Shown here piece after piece: positions 43,905-51,873 of a stretch of DNA of 64,000 bases. The notes under the pieces are model-generated. The model worked only from the letters and a program-made list of their open reading frames with translations. It was not told the DNA's origin and made no database searches. Origin of the DNA: Limnoglobus sp043780595 (GTDB lineage Bacteria; Planctomycetota; Planctomycetia; Gemmatales; Gemmataceae); assembly GCA_043780595.1 (NCBI GenBank), contig JAYWCL010000106.1:30701-94700 (forward strand), written 5' to 3'. Every line of letters starts with the position of its first letter. Position 1 is the first letter of the stretch. A program made the position numbers and the translations under genes.

Positions 43905-45137
43905 ATGATGCGACTCTGCACGTTCGTAGCTTTGGGGCTGTTGATCAGCACTCAGCCATTGATCGCCGACGAAGGAAAAGGACGAGAGAAAGCTCTCGCC
44001 GAGGCCGAGTTGCGGGTGAAATCGATCTACGAGAAACGCGACTTCGCACCGGCGACGTTTCCCGGCAAATGGCTCGCGGACAGTCCTGGATATCTGATGC
44101 TGGAGCCTTCCAAATCCGGCGCGGAACCGGAGGTCGTGACGTACGACGCGAAGAGCGGCAAACGGTCCATCATCTTCGGTGCGTACCAACCTGCCGTGCC
44201 CAGCACGCCGGAACGGTTGGTCGTTCAACGGTTTTCCCAGACGCCCGTCGCCAACATTTTCCATCTGCAAACGCGAACCGGAAGTTCACTCTTCGACACG
44301 AAAACGATGCTGCTCAAAAAACTTCCTAACGAGCTACCCCAACAGTTGGCGTCGAACGCATTTTCTCCAAATGGGGATCGCATCCTCTTTCATCGTGGCC
44401 GGAATCTCGCGGTATACGATGTGGCGACTCGACGCAGCGTGGCGTTGACCGCAGACGACGACCGTAGCGAACTCGATAACGGCAGCGAAAGTTGGAGTCC
44501 CGATGGCCGTCGGATTGCGTATCTCCAATCGGATTCCTCGAAAGTTCGCCGTCGGCCCGTCGTTCATCCGACCGACCCGACGTATCCCGAAGTCACACTC
44601 GAACGCTTCGCCCGCGTCGGCACGCCGATTCCGACACTGCGTGTAGGCGTAGTCGACAGCGAGGGTGGGGCCACACGGTGGGTGAAACTCCCCGCCGAAC
44701 CCGGCACGTTTTATATCAACGGTGTCAGTTGGGCCGGAAACTCGAAAGAACTGCTGATCGAGTTGCTCAGTCGATCTCGGGATAACCGCAAGTTCCTGCT
44801 CGCCAACGTCGAGACCGGCGAGATCGCAACCGCATACGAGGAAACCGATCCCGCGTGGGTCGACGCGAGTTATGCAGCCAATGCGGGGATCGAGTGGATT
44901 CGCGACGGCAAAGCGTTCATCCTGCTCAGCGAGCGCGACGGTTGGCGACAAGCCTACGTCATTTCGCGCGATGGCAAACAACGCACGCTGCTCACGAAAG
45001 ACAAATCCGACATTATCGCTCGCGGGCCGGTCGATGAAAAAGGCGGCTGGTTTACTATCTCGCGTCGCCGACGAACGCCACCCAACGCTACCTGTATCGC
45101 ATTCGACTCGATGGCAAAGGCGAACCCGAGCGAGTGA
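43905..45137 (+). CDS. DPP-IV-like S9 peptidase, N-terminal propeller part (frameshifted)
   Basis: About 410 residues. A signal peptide (LCTFVALGLLISTQPLIA) is followed by the DPP-IV-type N-terminal beta-propeller: ATFPGKWLADSPGYLML, NAFSPNGDRILFHRG, SWSPDGRRIAYLQSD and IEWIRDGKAFILLSERDGW. After GGWFT the frame turns Arg-rich and ends at 45137. The +1 frame reads YLASPTNATQRYLYRIRLDG, the expected continuation. Adding one T to the TTT at 45051-45053 joins both parts. AAGGGA lies 6 nt before ATG 43905. It is the front half of a single gene. Confidence 0.85.
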   Translation: MMRLCTFVALGLLISTQPLIADEGKGREKALAEAELRVKSIYEKRDFAPATFPGKWLADSPGYLMLEPSKSGAEPEVVTYDAKSGKRSIIFGAYQPAVPSTPERLVVQRFSQTPVANIFHLQTRTGSSLFDTKTMLLKKLPNELPQQLASNAFSPNGDRILFHRGRNLAVYDVATRRSVALTADDDRSELDNGSESWSPDGRRIAYLQSDSSKVRRRPVVHPTDPTYPEVTLERFARVGTPIPTLRVGVVDSEGGATRWVKLPAEPGTFYINGVSWAGNSKELLIELLSRSRDNRKFLLANVETGEIATAYEETDPAWVDASYAANAGIEWIRDGKAFILLSERDGWRQAYVISRDGKQRTLLTKDKSDIIARGPVDEKGGWFTISRRRRTPPNATCIAFDSMAKANPSE

Positions 45138-46117
45138 CACCTGCGGATCAACCCGGTACGCACAGCTACGAATTCTCACCGGATCGCCAGTGGGCATTCC
45201 ACACGTATTCCACATTCGACAAGCCGCCGGTCGTCGATTTGATCCGACTGTCCGACCATCGCTCGGAGCGTGTTTTGGAGGCGAATGAAGAAGTTCGCAA
45301 ACGCGCCAGCCCACTCATTACCAAGCCGACCGAGTTCCTGAAACTGGGCATCGGGGATGGCGTGGTAATGGACGCCTGGATGATCAAGCCGCGCGACTTC
45401 AATGAGAAAAAGAAGTACCCGGTCTTCGTCTTCATTTACGGGGAACCACACGGCCAGACGGTGCTCGACGATTGGGCCGGTGGCCAGAATCACACGATGT
45501 TTCACCGAATGATTGCCGACATCGGCTACCTCGTCGTGTCGATCGACGGACGTGGGACGCCGGCACCGAAAGGGGCCGCCTGGCGACGGGCGGTGTACGG
45601 CAGTCTCGGGCCACTATCGACTGAAGAACAAGCGGCGGGAGTGAAGGAATTGGGCCGTATGCGCTCGTACGTCGATTTGTCGCGCGTGGGCATCTGGGGC
45701 TGGAGCGGCGGCGGCTCGAACACCTTGAACGCGATGTTTCGCAAGCCGGATGTGTATCACGTCGGCATCGCGGTCGCGCCGAAACCACGGCCAGAACTGT
45801 ACAACGCCTGGTTCCAGGAAATCTTCATGCGCACCCCCGAAGTGAACCCCGAAGGCTACCGCAAAGCAGCGGCGATCAACTTCGCAGAAGGTCTGCGCGG
45901 CGATCTCCTGATCGTCCACGGCACCGGCGAGACGAACACGCACATACCGATTACCGAGAGCCTCGTCGATCGGCTCATCGAACTCGGCAAGCGATTCGAC
46001 TACATGGCCTACCCCAACCGCGACCACGGCTTGCGCGAAGGAAAAGGCACGCCCGTTCACCTGCGAATGTTGATGACGCGCTACTTGATCGAGCACCTTC
46101 CGCCAGGCCCGCGGTGA
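45134..46117 (+). CDS. DPP-IV-like S9 peptidase, C-terminal catalytic part
   Basis: About 327 residues here; the frame is also open upstream to about 45056. It carries the alpha/beta-hydrolase domain of S9 peptidases: nucleophile Ser in WGWSGGGSN, His in NRDHGLREG, and the acid position in HGTGETNTH. Counting back 32 residues from the His, as between Asp708 and His740 of human DPP4, gives Glu instead of Asp. S9 enzymes cleave dipeptides from proline-containing peptides. The GTG at 45134 overlaps the previous stop but is inside the protein sequence, so it is not a natural start. The gene ends before a strong bidirectional hairpin. Confidence 0.85.
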   Translation: MTPADQPGTHSYEFSPDRQWAFHTYSTFDKPPVVDLIRLSDHRSERVLEANEEVRKRASPLITKPTEFLKLGIGDGVVMDAWMIKPRDFNEKKKYPVFVFIYGEPHGQTVLDDWAGGQNHTMFHRMIADIGYLVVSIDGRGTPAPKGAAWRRAVYGSLGPLSTEEQAAGVKELGRMRSYVDLSRVGIWGWSGGGSNTLNAMFRKPDVYHVGIAVAPKPRPELYNAWFQEIFMRTPEVNPEGYRKAAAINFAEGLRGDLLIVHGTGETNTHIPITESLVDRLIELGKRFDYMAYPNRDHGLREGKGTPVHLRMLMTRYLIEHLPPGPR

Positions 46118-46132
46118 TGTCTACGGAAAAAC

Positions 46133-46162
46133 CAACGGTCGCAGGCGAACCTGCGACCGTTG
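46133..46162. terminator. Bidirectional terminator between convergent genes
   Basis: A perfect 13-bp stem (46133-46145 with 46150-46162) closes a CGAA tetraloop. TTTC follows on the plus strand, and GTTTTTC follows on the minus strand. It lies between the convergent S9 peptidase and lipoprotein genes and can serve both. Confidence 0.85.
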
Positions 46163-46186
46163 TTTCGATTGTTCGTTCCGCAAAAC

Positions 46187-46861
46187 TTACGGGTTCGCGG
46201 ATGACACGCGCTGATCGGTAATGTGCGGCACGTGCTTCCACGCGAGGTCGCGGGCGATTCGCTGGATGAGTTGCCCTTTGTACTGCGACTTCGGCAGTTC
46301 TTCGGATGGCTTTTGTTCCATCTGCGTCGCGACGTAATATTCCGAATGCTGCGACCCGCTGACGGTGTCGTAGACTTTCACATCGAGGCTCGCGCGGCCC
46401 TGATACATAAACGTGCCGCCGATCTCGCGGTCGTATAGGCTGATCGAAGTCACCGTTGCATCGATCGCGAAGTCCGCACCGAGTTGCTTGCCGATGTCGG
46501 CGGATCGCATCGTTCGCCACGACGCATTCTCCGCACGGAAGCGGTCGAGGCGGGAATGTTCGATCATGTGAATGACGACTTTTTTTGAGTCTTTGGTTTG
46601 CTCGAACATCGAACGGCCGATCGCGGTGGCCAGTTCGCGTTCGAGTCCGGCGAACTCGATCGTGTTGATCGGGCCGGTGACGAGCACCGCGACGATCACG
46701 TCTTTCTTGCCTTCCTTCGGCTTTAGGGGATACAAGGCGGGTGCCTTGCCGTCGCCTTTGAAGAGGAAGTACGAAAGCGAGGCGGGGTTACAGCCGCTGC
46801 CCGCGAAGGACAGTGCCGTTACGCCGACGAGAAGCACAAACGAAATTTTGAATCGGCTCAT
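46187..46861 (-). CDS. Putative lipoprotein with CsgG-like pattern
   Basis: 224 residues. A lipoprotein signal (ISFVLLVGVTALSFAGSGC) is followed by VIVAVLVTGPINTIEF, an amphipathic helix with ELATAIGRSMFEQ, then SADIGKQLGADFAIDATVTSI and GRASLDVKVYDTVSG. The order (beta strand, helix, IGKxLGADF, long beta strands) recalls CsgG/TolB-N-type periplasmic lipoproteins, but that is only a resemblance. The likely location is the outer-membrane inner face. It lies 48 nt after the DUF2752 gene on the same strand. Confidence 0.7.
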   Translation of the reverse strand: MSRFKISFVLLVGVTALSFAGSGCNPASLSYFLFKGDGKAPALYPLKPKEGKKDVIVAVLVTGPINTIEFAGLERELATAIGRSMFEQTKDSKKVVIHMIEHSRLDRFRAENASWRTMRSADIGKQLGADFAIDATVTSISLYDREIGGTFMYQGRASLDVKVYDTVSGSQHSEYYVATQMEQKPSEELPKSQYKGQLIQRIARDLAWKHVPHITDQRVSSANP

Positions 46862-46909
46862 CCGTGAACCCCCTAATGTGCGGCGATGCAGTCGATTCGC
46901 CAGCTACTT

Positions 46910-47401
46910 TCACTGCACGATGACGAACAGCCATCGCGCCATCATCAGCGTTAAAATTACCCCGACCGAGAACGTCGCAAACAGTTCCCCATTGCGAACT
47001 TTCACCAGCCGCCCCCGAATCGCACTCGCAATTCCCCACGGAATCAAGCTCATCCAGAACACCGCGAGTAGCGTACCGACCCAGTTGGCCTTCAGCGAGT
47101 TTCCGATGTCCCCATGAACCAACAGCGAGAAACTCGTCGTCATTCCGCACGACGGACACGGCTTACCGGTCCACGTGACCATGTTGCACTCGGGCATGCC
47201 GAGTTGCGTGTGGCTCGCCATCGTTCGCGGCGAGCCATCGGGTAAATACGGGTGAATCCACGCAGCAATCGCGAATATCCCGAGAAAGCCGATTGCCATC
47301 AGTATCAATGTCACCCGAACGAACCGCCCCATCGGGTTGCGTTCGAGACGACGATCGACGGCCCGCCGAACGACGGGAATCGACGATTCAGTGTGCGGCA
47401 C
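46910..47401 (-). CDS. DUF2752 membrane protein
   Basis: 163 residues from GTG 47401; an ATG at 47332 is a shorter alternative. The DUF2752 hallmark CPSCGMTTSFSLLVHGDIG is complete, followed by KANWVGTLLAVFWM. Three hydrophobic segments are visible (VTLILMAIGFLGIFAIAAW, GTLLAVFWMSLIPWGIA, LFATFSVGVILTLMMARWLF). The C-P-x-C-G motif suggests metal or thiol chemistry, but the family has no established function. Confidence 0.85.
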   Translation of the reverse strand: MPHTESSIPVVRRAVDRRLERNPMGRFVRVTLILMAIGFLGIFAIAAWIHPYLPDGSPRTMASHTQLGMPECNMVTWTGKPCPSCGMTTSFSLLVHGDIGNSLKANWVGTLLAVFWMSLIPWGIASAIRGRLVKVRNGELFATFSVGVILTLMMARWLFVIVQ

Positions 47402-47565
47402 AATAGCTTGAAACCTCAGTGTGTCAACGGGAAAAATCTTTGGACACGATGTAACAGGATTAAAATCCGAATCCTGATTTCATTCTCATTATCGTGTCAA
47501 TCCTATAAATCCTGTCTAACGAGCGATCGTTCACAGTGGAAACGGTCACTTGGAAAGATAGAGAA

Positions 47566-48600
47566 ATGATACCCGTTTCGGGGCGTTTCGTGTCGAACAT
47601 CCTTGCGGAACTCGTGCGGTTTCTGGCCGGGCACCCGTTAAGTGGCGGCCCCGGTATCGTGGCCGTGTCGGGCGGGGCGGACAGCGTGGCGCTGTTGCGC
47701 GGCCTCGTGCAAACGCAATGGCAGATCCCTACACCACAAGCACTTTGTGGTGCAAATGCAGGCGGGCCGCCTACACCACAAACGGGAAATGATAACCTCG
47801 TGGTGGTTCATGTGAACCACCTGTTACGCGGCGAAGAATCCGACTCGGATGCCGCATTCGTGCAAAATTTAGCCGCATCGCTCGGCGTCGAGTGTCAAAC
47901 ATCTATCGTCGATGTCGCAGCGCTCGGCGGCAACCTCGAAGCAACGGCGCGGAACGTTCGCTACCAGATCTTCGCGGAACTCGCCGAGCAGCGCGGTGCC
48001 CGCTGGATCGCCACCGGCCACACTGCCGACGATCAAGCGGAAACGGTGCTGCACCGCCTCATTCGCGGCACCGGCATTCAAGGCTTACGCGGCATCGCAC
48101 CGTCGCGCGACCGCATCGTTAGGCCGATACTGCGCGTGACTCGCCTGAATGTGCTCGAGTATTTGCACGCGCTCGCGCAGCCGTACCGCACCGATTCCAC
48201 GAACGCGGATGTGACTTTCACTCGCAACCGCATCCGCGCAGAACTGTTGCCGTTGCTCAAGAGTTTCAACCCCGAAATCGTTGCCAGTTTGGGGCGTTTA
48301 GCCGAACAAGCCGAGGAACTGTACGCGGACCTCGACGCGGAAACGATCGCGTTACTGGCGACAGTCGAGTTACCGAAAGTTGGCCCGATGGTGATACTCG
48401 ATCGCACGAAACTAGCGGTGCTCAGCCAGTCGAAAATCCGTTCGATCTTTCGGCGCATCTGGCAGCGCGAAGCGTGGCCGATGCACGCGATGACGCATCG
48501 CCACTGGCAACGCGCCGCCCACTTCCAACCCGGCGACTACCCCGACGGCGTGCAATTGCTTCTAGCGGGCAAGGTGTTGAAGTTGTGGCGAAGTACATAA
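47566..48600 (+). CDS. tilS: tRNA(Ile)-lysidine synthetase TilS with in-frame repeat insertion
   Basis: About 344 residues. The N-type ATP pyrophosphatase P-loop is AVSGGADSVALLRGL, followed by VVHVNHLLRGEESDSDAAF, RNVRYQIFAELAEQ, ATGHTADDQAETVLHRLIRGTG and the C-terminal TRNRIRAELLPLLK. The enzyme converts C34 of the AUA-reading tRNA to lysidine and is essential in bacteria. Between the P-loop helix and the HVNH strand sit about 20 extra residues (PTPQALCGANAGGPPTPQTG), encoded by a repeat at 47728-47781 that keeps the frame. ATG 47566 lies behind GGAAAGA; the GTG ten codons earlier is less likely. Confidence 0.92.
   Translation: MIPVSGRFVSNILAELVRFLAGHPLSGGPGIVAVSGGADSVALLRGLVQTQWQIPTPQALCGANAGGPPTPQTGNDNLVVVHVNHLLRGEESDSDAAFVQNLAASLGVECQTSIVDVAALGGNLEATARNVRYQIFAELAEQRGARWIATGHTADDQAETVLHRLIRGTGIQGLRGIAPSRDRIVRPILRVTRLNVLEYLHALAQPYRTDSTNADVTFTRNRIRAELLPLLKSFNPEIVASLGRLAEQAEELYADLDAETIALLATVELPKVGPMVILDRTKLAVLSQSKIRSIFRRIWQREAWPMHAMTHRHWQRAAHFQPGDYPDGVQLLLAGKVLKLWRST
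47728..47781 (+). repeat. In-frame repeat insertion inside tilS
   Basis: CCTACACCACAA occurs at 47728-47739 and again at 47770-47781, 42 bp apart. The first copy also pairs with TTGTGGTG (47745-47752) as a hairpin, CACCACAA-GCACT-TTGTGGTG. The block coincides with the stretch that TilS homologues lack. Confidence 0.6.
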
Positions 48601-48611
48601 AAATGGATTTT

Positions 48612-48620
48612 GCTACAATT
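48612..48620 (+). promoter_or_regulatory. Candidate extended -10 promoter of purH
   Basis: TGCTACAAT fits an extended -10 element (TGn plus TACAAT, five of six) 44 nt before the purH ATG, in the 64-bp tilS-purH gap. No good -35 box is visible, which is tolerated with an extended -10. Confidence 0.4.
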
Positions 48621-48664
48621 CACTTTCTGACTCGTTAGCAGTGAAGTTTCTTCTGGGGTAATTC

Positions 48665-50251
48665 ATGTTGCGTCCGATTCGTCGTGCTCTGTTCTCCGTC
48701 TCCGATAAGACGGGCCTGCTAGAGTTCGCGACCGAACTTCACTCGAAGTACGGCGTCGAACTGATCGCCACGGGCGGCACGCGCAAACTGCTGGCCGATG
48801 CGGGGCTGCCGGTGAAGGATGTCAGCGAACTGACCGGCTTCCCGGAAATCCTCGACGGCCGCGTGAAGACGCTCCACCCCGCCATCTACGCGGGGCTGCT
48901 CGCGAAACGCAGCAAGCCCGAGCACATGGCCACACTGCTCGAACACAACCTGCCCGAGATCGACTTGGTCGTGTGCAACCTTTACCCGTTCGAGGCAACG
49001 GTGGCCAAGCCCGGCGTCACCGAAGCCGAGGCGATCGAGAACATCGACATCGGCGGCCCGTGCATGATCCGCGCGGCGGCGAAGAACTTCGAGAGCGTTG
49101 CGGTGGTGACGGAGAATTTTGACTACGAGTATGCCGCGTGTGCAATGTTGGCACAGAACGGCTGCTTGACTTTAAGTCAAAGACGACTTCTAGCCTCAAT
49201 CGCAATGCGAAAAATCGCAAACTATGACCAAGCAATCAGCAAATACTTCTTAAGTATCGATGAAACTCAGAGCAAGAATCCACGACTTGGCAATTTCTCG
49301 CAAGGTCACCTTTTCATTTCTCTTAGTAAACTCACGGATCTTCGTTACGGCGAAAATCCTCATCAAAAAGCGAGCATTTACATCGACTCCCATAGCAGGA
49401 ATCCTTGCATCGCCACGGCTGAGCAACTCCACGGCAAAGAACTCAGTTACAACAACATCCTCGATCTCGATTCGGCGTTGAACCTTGCTCGCGAATTCAC
49501 GACGCCGGCGGCGGTTGTCGTGAAGCATAACAACCCGTGCGGCGCGGCCACGGCGAAGACGCTTACGGAGGCGTTTTCACTCGCGTGGGATGGTGATCCG
49601 CTCTCGGCGTTTGGTGGCATCCTCGCGTTCAATCAGAACGTCGATGACGCGACGGCGAAGGCCATCATGACCGGCGAACGGTTCGTCGAGTGCATCATTG
49701 CGCCGGAGTACAGTGAAGGCGCGTTGGCACTTCTCAAAGGCTGGAAAAAGAACGTGCGGTTGTTGCGAACCGGGCCACTCACGGGTGGGCCGCAGGGCCT
49801 CGATTACCGCCGCGTCGATGGCGGGTTGCTCGTGCAGACGCGCGACGTGGGAGCCGACGACATTCTGAAATGGGAAGTGAAGACGAAACGCCCGCCGACG
49901 CAAGCGGAGAAGGACGCCCTCTGGTTTGCGTGGCTCGCGTGCAAACACGTGAAATCGAACGCGATCGTGCTGGCACGCGGCACGCAGATCGTCGGCGTCG
50001 GGGCAGGGCAGATGTCGCGCGTTGTGTCGGTCGAAATCGCGGTGAAGAAAGCGGCAGAACGCGCGAGCGGTTCGGTGTTGGCTTCGGATGCGTTCTTACC
50101 GTTCCCAGACAACGTCGAACTCGCCGCCGCCGCGGGTGTCACGGCCATCGTGCAGCCGGGTGGTTCGGTCAACGACCCGCTCGCGATCCAGGCCTGCGAC
50201 GCACACGGCATCGCCATGATGTTCACCGGAGTGCGGCACTTCCGGCATTGA
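48665..50251 (+). CDS. purH: Bifunctional AICAR formyltransferase/IMP cyclohydrolase PurH
   Basis: 528 residues, full length. It catalyses the last two steps of IMP synthesis. The IMP cyclohydrolase domain is N-terminal (RRALFSVSDKTGLLEFA, IATGGTRKLL, GFPEILDGRVKTLHP, VVCNLYPFE, NIDIGGPCMIRAAAKNF). The formyltransferase domain has LRYGENPHQKA, NNILDLDSAL, VVKHNNPCGAA, DAFLPFPDNVELAA and IQPGGSVND-like VQPGGSVND. The stretch 49170-49440, covering the domain junction, is clearly AT-richer (about 41% GC by hand count over 49201-49380, against about 62% in 49921-49980), suggesting a recombinant patch. Confidence 0.96.
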   Translation: MLRPIRRALFSVSDKTGLLEFATELHSKYGVELIATGGTRKLLADAGLPVKDVSELTGFPEILDGRVKTLHPAIYAGLLAKRSKPEHMATLLEHNLPEIDLVVCNLYPFEATVAKPGVTEAEAIENIDIGGPCMIRAAAKNFESVAVVTENFDYEYAACAMLAQNGCLTLSQRRLLASIAMRKIANYDQAISKYFLSIDETQSKNPRLGNFSQGHLFISLSKLTDLRYGENPHQKASIYIDSHSRNPCIATAEQLHGKELSYNNILDLDSALNLAREFTTPAAVVVKHNNPCGAATAKTLTEAFSLAWDGDPLSAFGGILAFNQNVDDATAKAIMTGERFVECIIAPEYSEGALALLKGWKKNVRLLRTGPLTGGPQGLDYRRVDGGLLVQTRDVGADDILKWEVKTKRPPTQAEKDALWFAWLACKHVKSNAIVLARGTQIVGVGAGQMSRVVSVEIAVKKAAERASGSVLASDAFLPFPDNVELAAAAGVTAIVQPGGSVNDPLAIQACDAHGIAMMFTGVRHFRH

Positions 50252-50413
50252 CCGACGCTGTTAATTTAGGCAAGTCTGGCGGTTTCCGACGGTCGTTCAT
50301 TACGGAAGCGGCGCTTTCCGGGTCGGACTGCCGACATCGCCGCGCGGCTGACGATTATCCGGTCGATTCCAAAGGTGGCAACGCGACCTGCGTTCGCCTC
50401 GGAGGCATCCCGG

Positions 50414-51424
50414 ATGTTGCGTAATTTCGGCGCGGTTCTCGCATTCACGCTGGTTTCTTGCCCGGCGTTCGCCCAAGTCGGACCGGTGGTGGCGGGCGCA
50501 CAACCGTTCGTACCCTGGGCGAATAAGCTCTTCCAAAAGGACGATGCGCCGGCCGTGATCGTCCACGATTTCGGCACCGTTCCGCACGGCAGTTTACTCG
50601 TTCACAAACTCACACTCACCAACATTTACGACGTGCCGATACAGGTGATCGACGTGCGGAAATCGTGTACCTGCCTCGAAGCCCAACCGCCGACGCAGGT
50701 GCTGCAACCGCACGAAAGCGCCGAACTCATCGTCACGATGAACGCGGCGAAGTTCAACGGCCCGAACGCGCAAACCTTCTTCGTCACCTTCGGCCCGCAG
50801 TACGTCTCCACGGCAGTGATTCGCGTGCAAGCGAACAGCCGCGGCGATGTCTCGATGAACCCCGGCCAAGTGAATTTCGGCGTCGTGGCGGTCGGCTCCC
50901 CGGTCGAGCAAACCGTCGCGATCAAGTATCAGGGTCGCCAGCGCGACTGGAAAATTACCGAAGTGATTGCCCCAACGGGGCCATTTACGGCGAAGCTCAC
51001 CGATGCCGTCGGCCCGGAGTTCAAGGTAACGGTGACGATGAACGCCGATGCCGCAGCCGGTTCGCTGACCGAGCCGCTGACGCTGAAAACCAACGACCCG
51101 ACCGCGCCGCTGTTGCAAGTTCACGTCTCGGCGGTCGTTCAGGCCCCCGTGACGGTCGCACCGGATAAGGTTCGATTCGAAGGCAAAATTGGCGAAGTGC
51201 AAACGAAGAAGATCATCTTGCGGGCGACGAAAGCGTTCAAAGTGATGGCCGTAGCCGACGACGGCGATGGCATCTCGCTCGAGCCGTTCCCCGGTTCGTC
51301 CCCCGTGCAAATTGCCACGCTCACGTTCAAACCCGCACTCGCAGGCAACGTGCGGAAAGTGCTGAAAATCCCGACCGATCTCGGCATCGCCACCGTAACC
51401 ATCGAAGCGGAAACGAAGCCTTAA
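50414..51424 (+). CDS. Secreted DUF1573 protein
   Basis: 336 residues. A signal peptide (RNFGAVLAFTLVSCPAFAQ) is followed by repeated Ig-like beta-sandwich units of the DUF1573/ASPM-SPD-2-Hydin type: HDFGTVPHGSLLVHKLTLTN with SCTCLEAQPP, INFGVV-like VNFGVVAVGSPVEQTVAIKY, and RFEGKIGEVQTKKIILRAT. These occur in periplasmic proteins of bacteroidetes and planctomycetes without a defined role. GGAGG lies 9 nt before ATG 50414. Its last ~100 bp are overlapped on the other strand by the truncated rhuM reading frame. Confidence 0.87.
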   Translation: MLRNFGAVLAFTLVSCPAFAQVGPVVAGAQPFVPWANKLFQKDDAPAVIVHDFGTVPHGSLLVHKLTLTNIYDVPIQVIDVRKSCTCLEAQPPTQVLQPHESAELIVTMNAAKFNGPNAQTFFVTFGPQYVSTAVIRVQANSRGDVSMNPGQVNFGVVAVGSPVEQTVAIKYQGRQRDWKITEVIAPTGPFTAKLTDAVGPEFKVTVTMNADAAAGSLTEPLTLKTNDPTAPLLQVHVSAVVQAPVTVAPDKVRFEGKIGEVQTKKIILRATKAFKVMAVADDGDGISLEPFPGSSPVQIATLTFKPALAGNVRKVLKIPTDLGIATVTIEAETKP

Positions 51425-51833
51425 CGAGGAACTTCGGGTTCTTCAATCGCTCGTCATCCATCGTGAAGCCTTTGACCAGATACTCCTTCAGCCGCTCCGT
51501 CGCCCATTGGCGAAACTGCATGCCCCGCTCGGACCGCACCCGATACCCCACCGCCAGAATCGCATCGAGGTTGTAGTGGCGAACCATCCGTTCGACTTGT
51601 CGTTTACCCTCACGGCGAACTTGTAAGTAATCCTTACAAGTTGCGACTTCGTGGATTTCACCTTCCGCATAAAGGCTCTGCAAGTGCATCGTGACATTCT
51701 GAGGCGTCACGTCGAACAACTCCGCGATCAGCGCTTGGCTGAGCCAAATCGTCCGATCCTGAAAGCGGCATTCGACTCGCGTTCGACCGTCTGCGGTCGT
51801 GTACAGCAGCATTTCGCCAACGGGAACGTGCAT
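51327..51833 (-). pseudogene. 3'-truncated rhuM (virulence-protein RhuM family)
   Basis: 168 codons. The first ~133 residues match the RhuM N-terminus: LLYTTADGRTRVECRFQDRT, IWLSQALIAELFDVTPQNVT, HLQSLYAEGEI, YLQVRREGKRQVERMVRHYN, DAILAVGYRVRSERGMQFRQ and TMDDERLKNP. RhuM proteins are usually about 330 residues. Here homology stops just after DDERLKNP (near 51432) and the frame runs into the antisense of the DUF1573 gene with an Arg-rich tail. It is therefore a deletion remnant, often associated with mobile or defence islands. Whether the N-terminal piece is still made is unknown. Confidence 0.75.
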
Positions 51834-51873
51834 CGATTTTCCTCCGCAAGTATCCGGCCAGTTGTAACACTAA

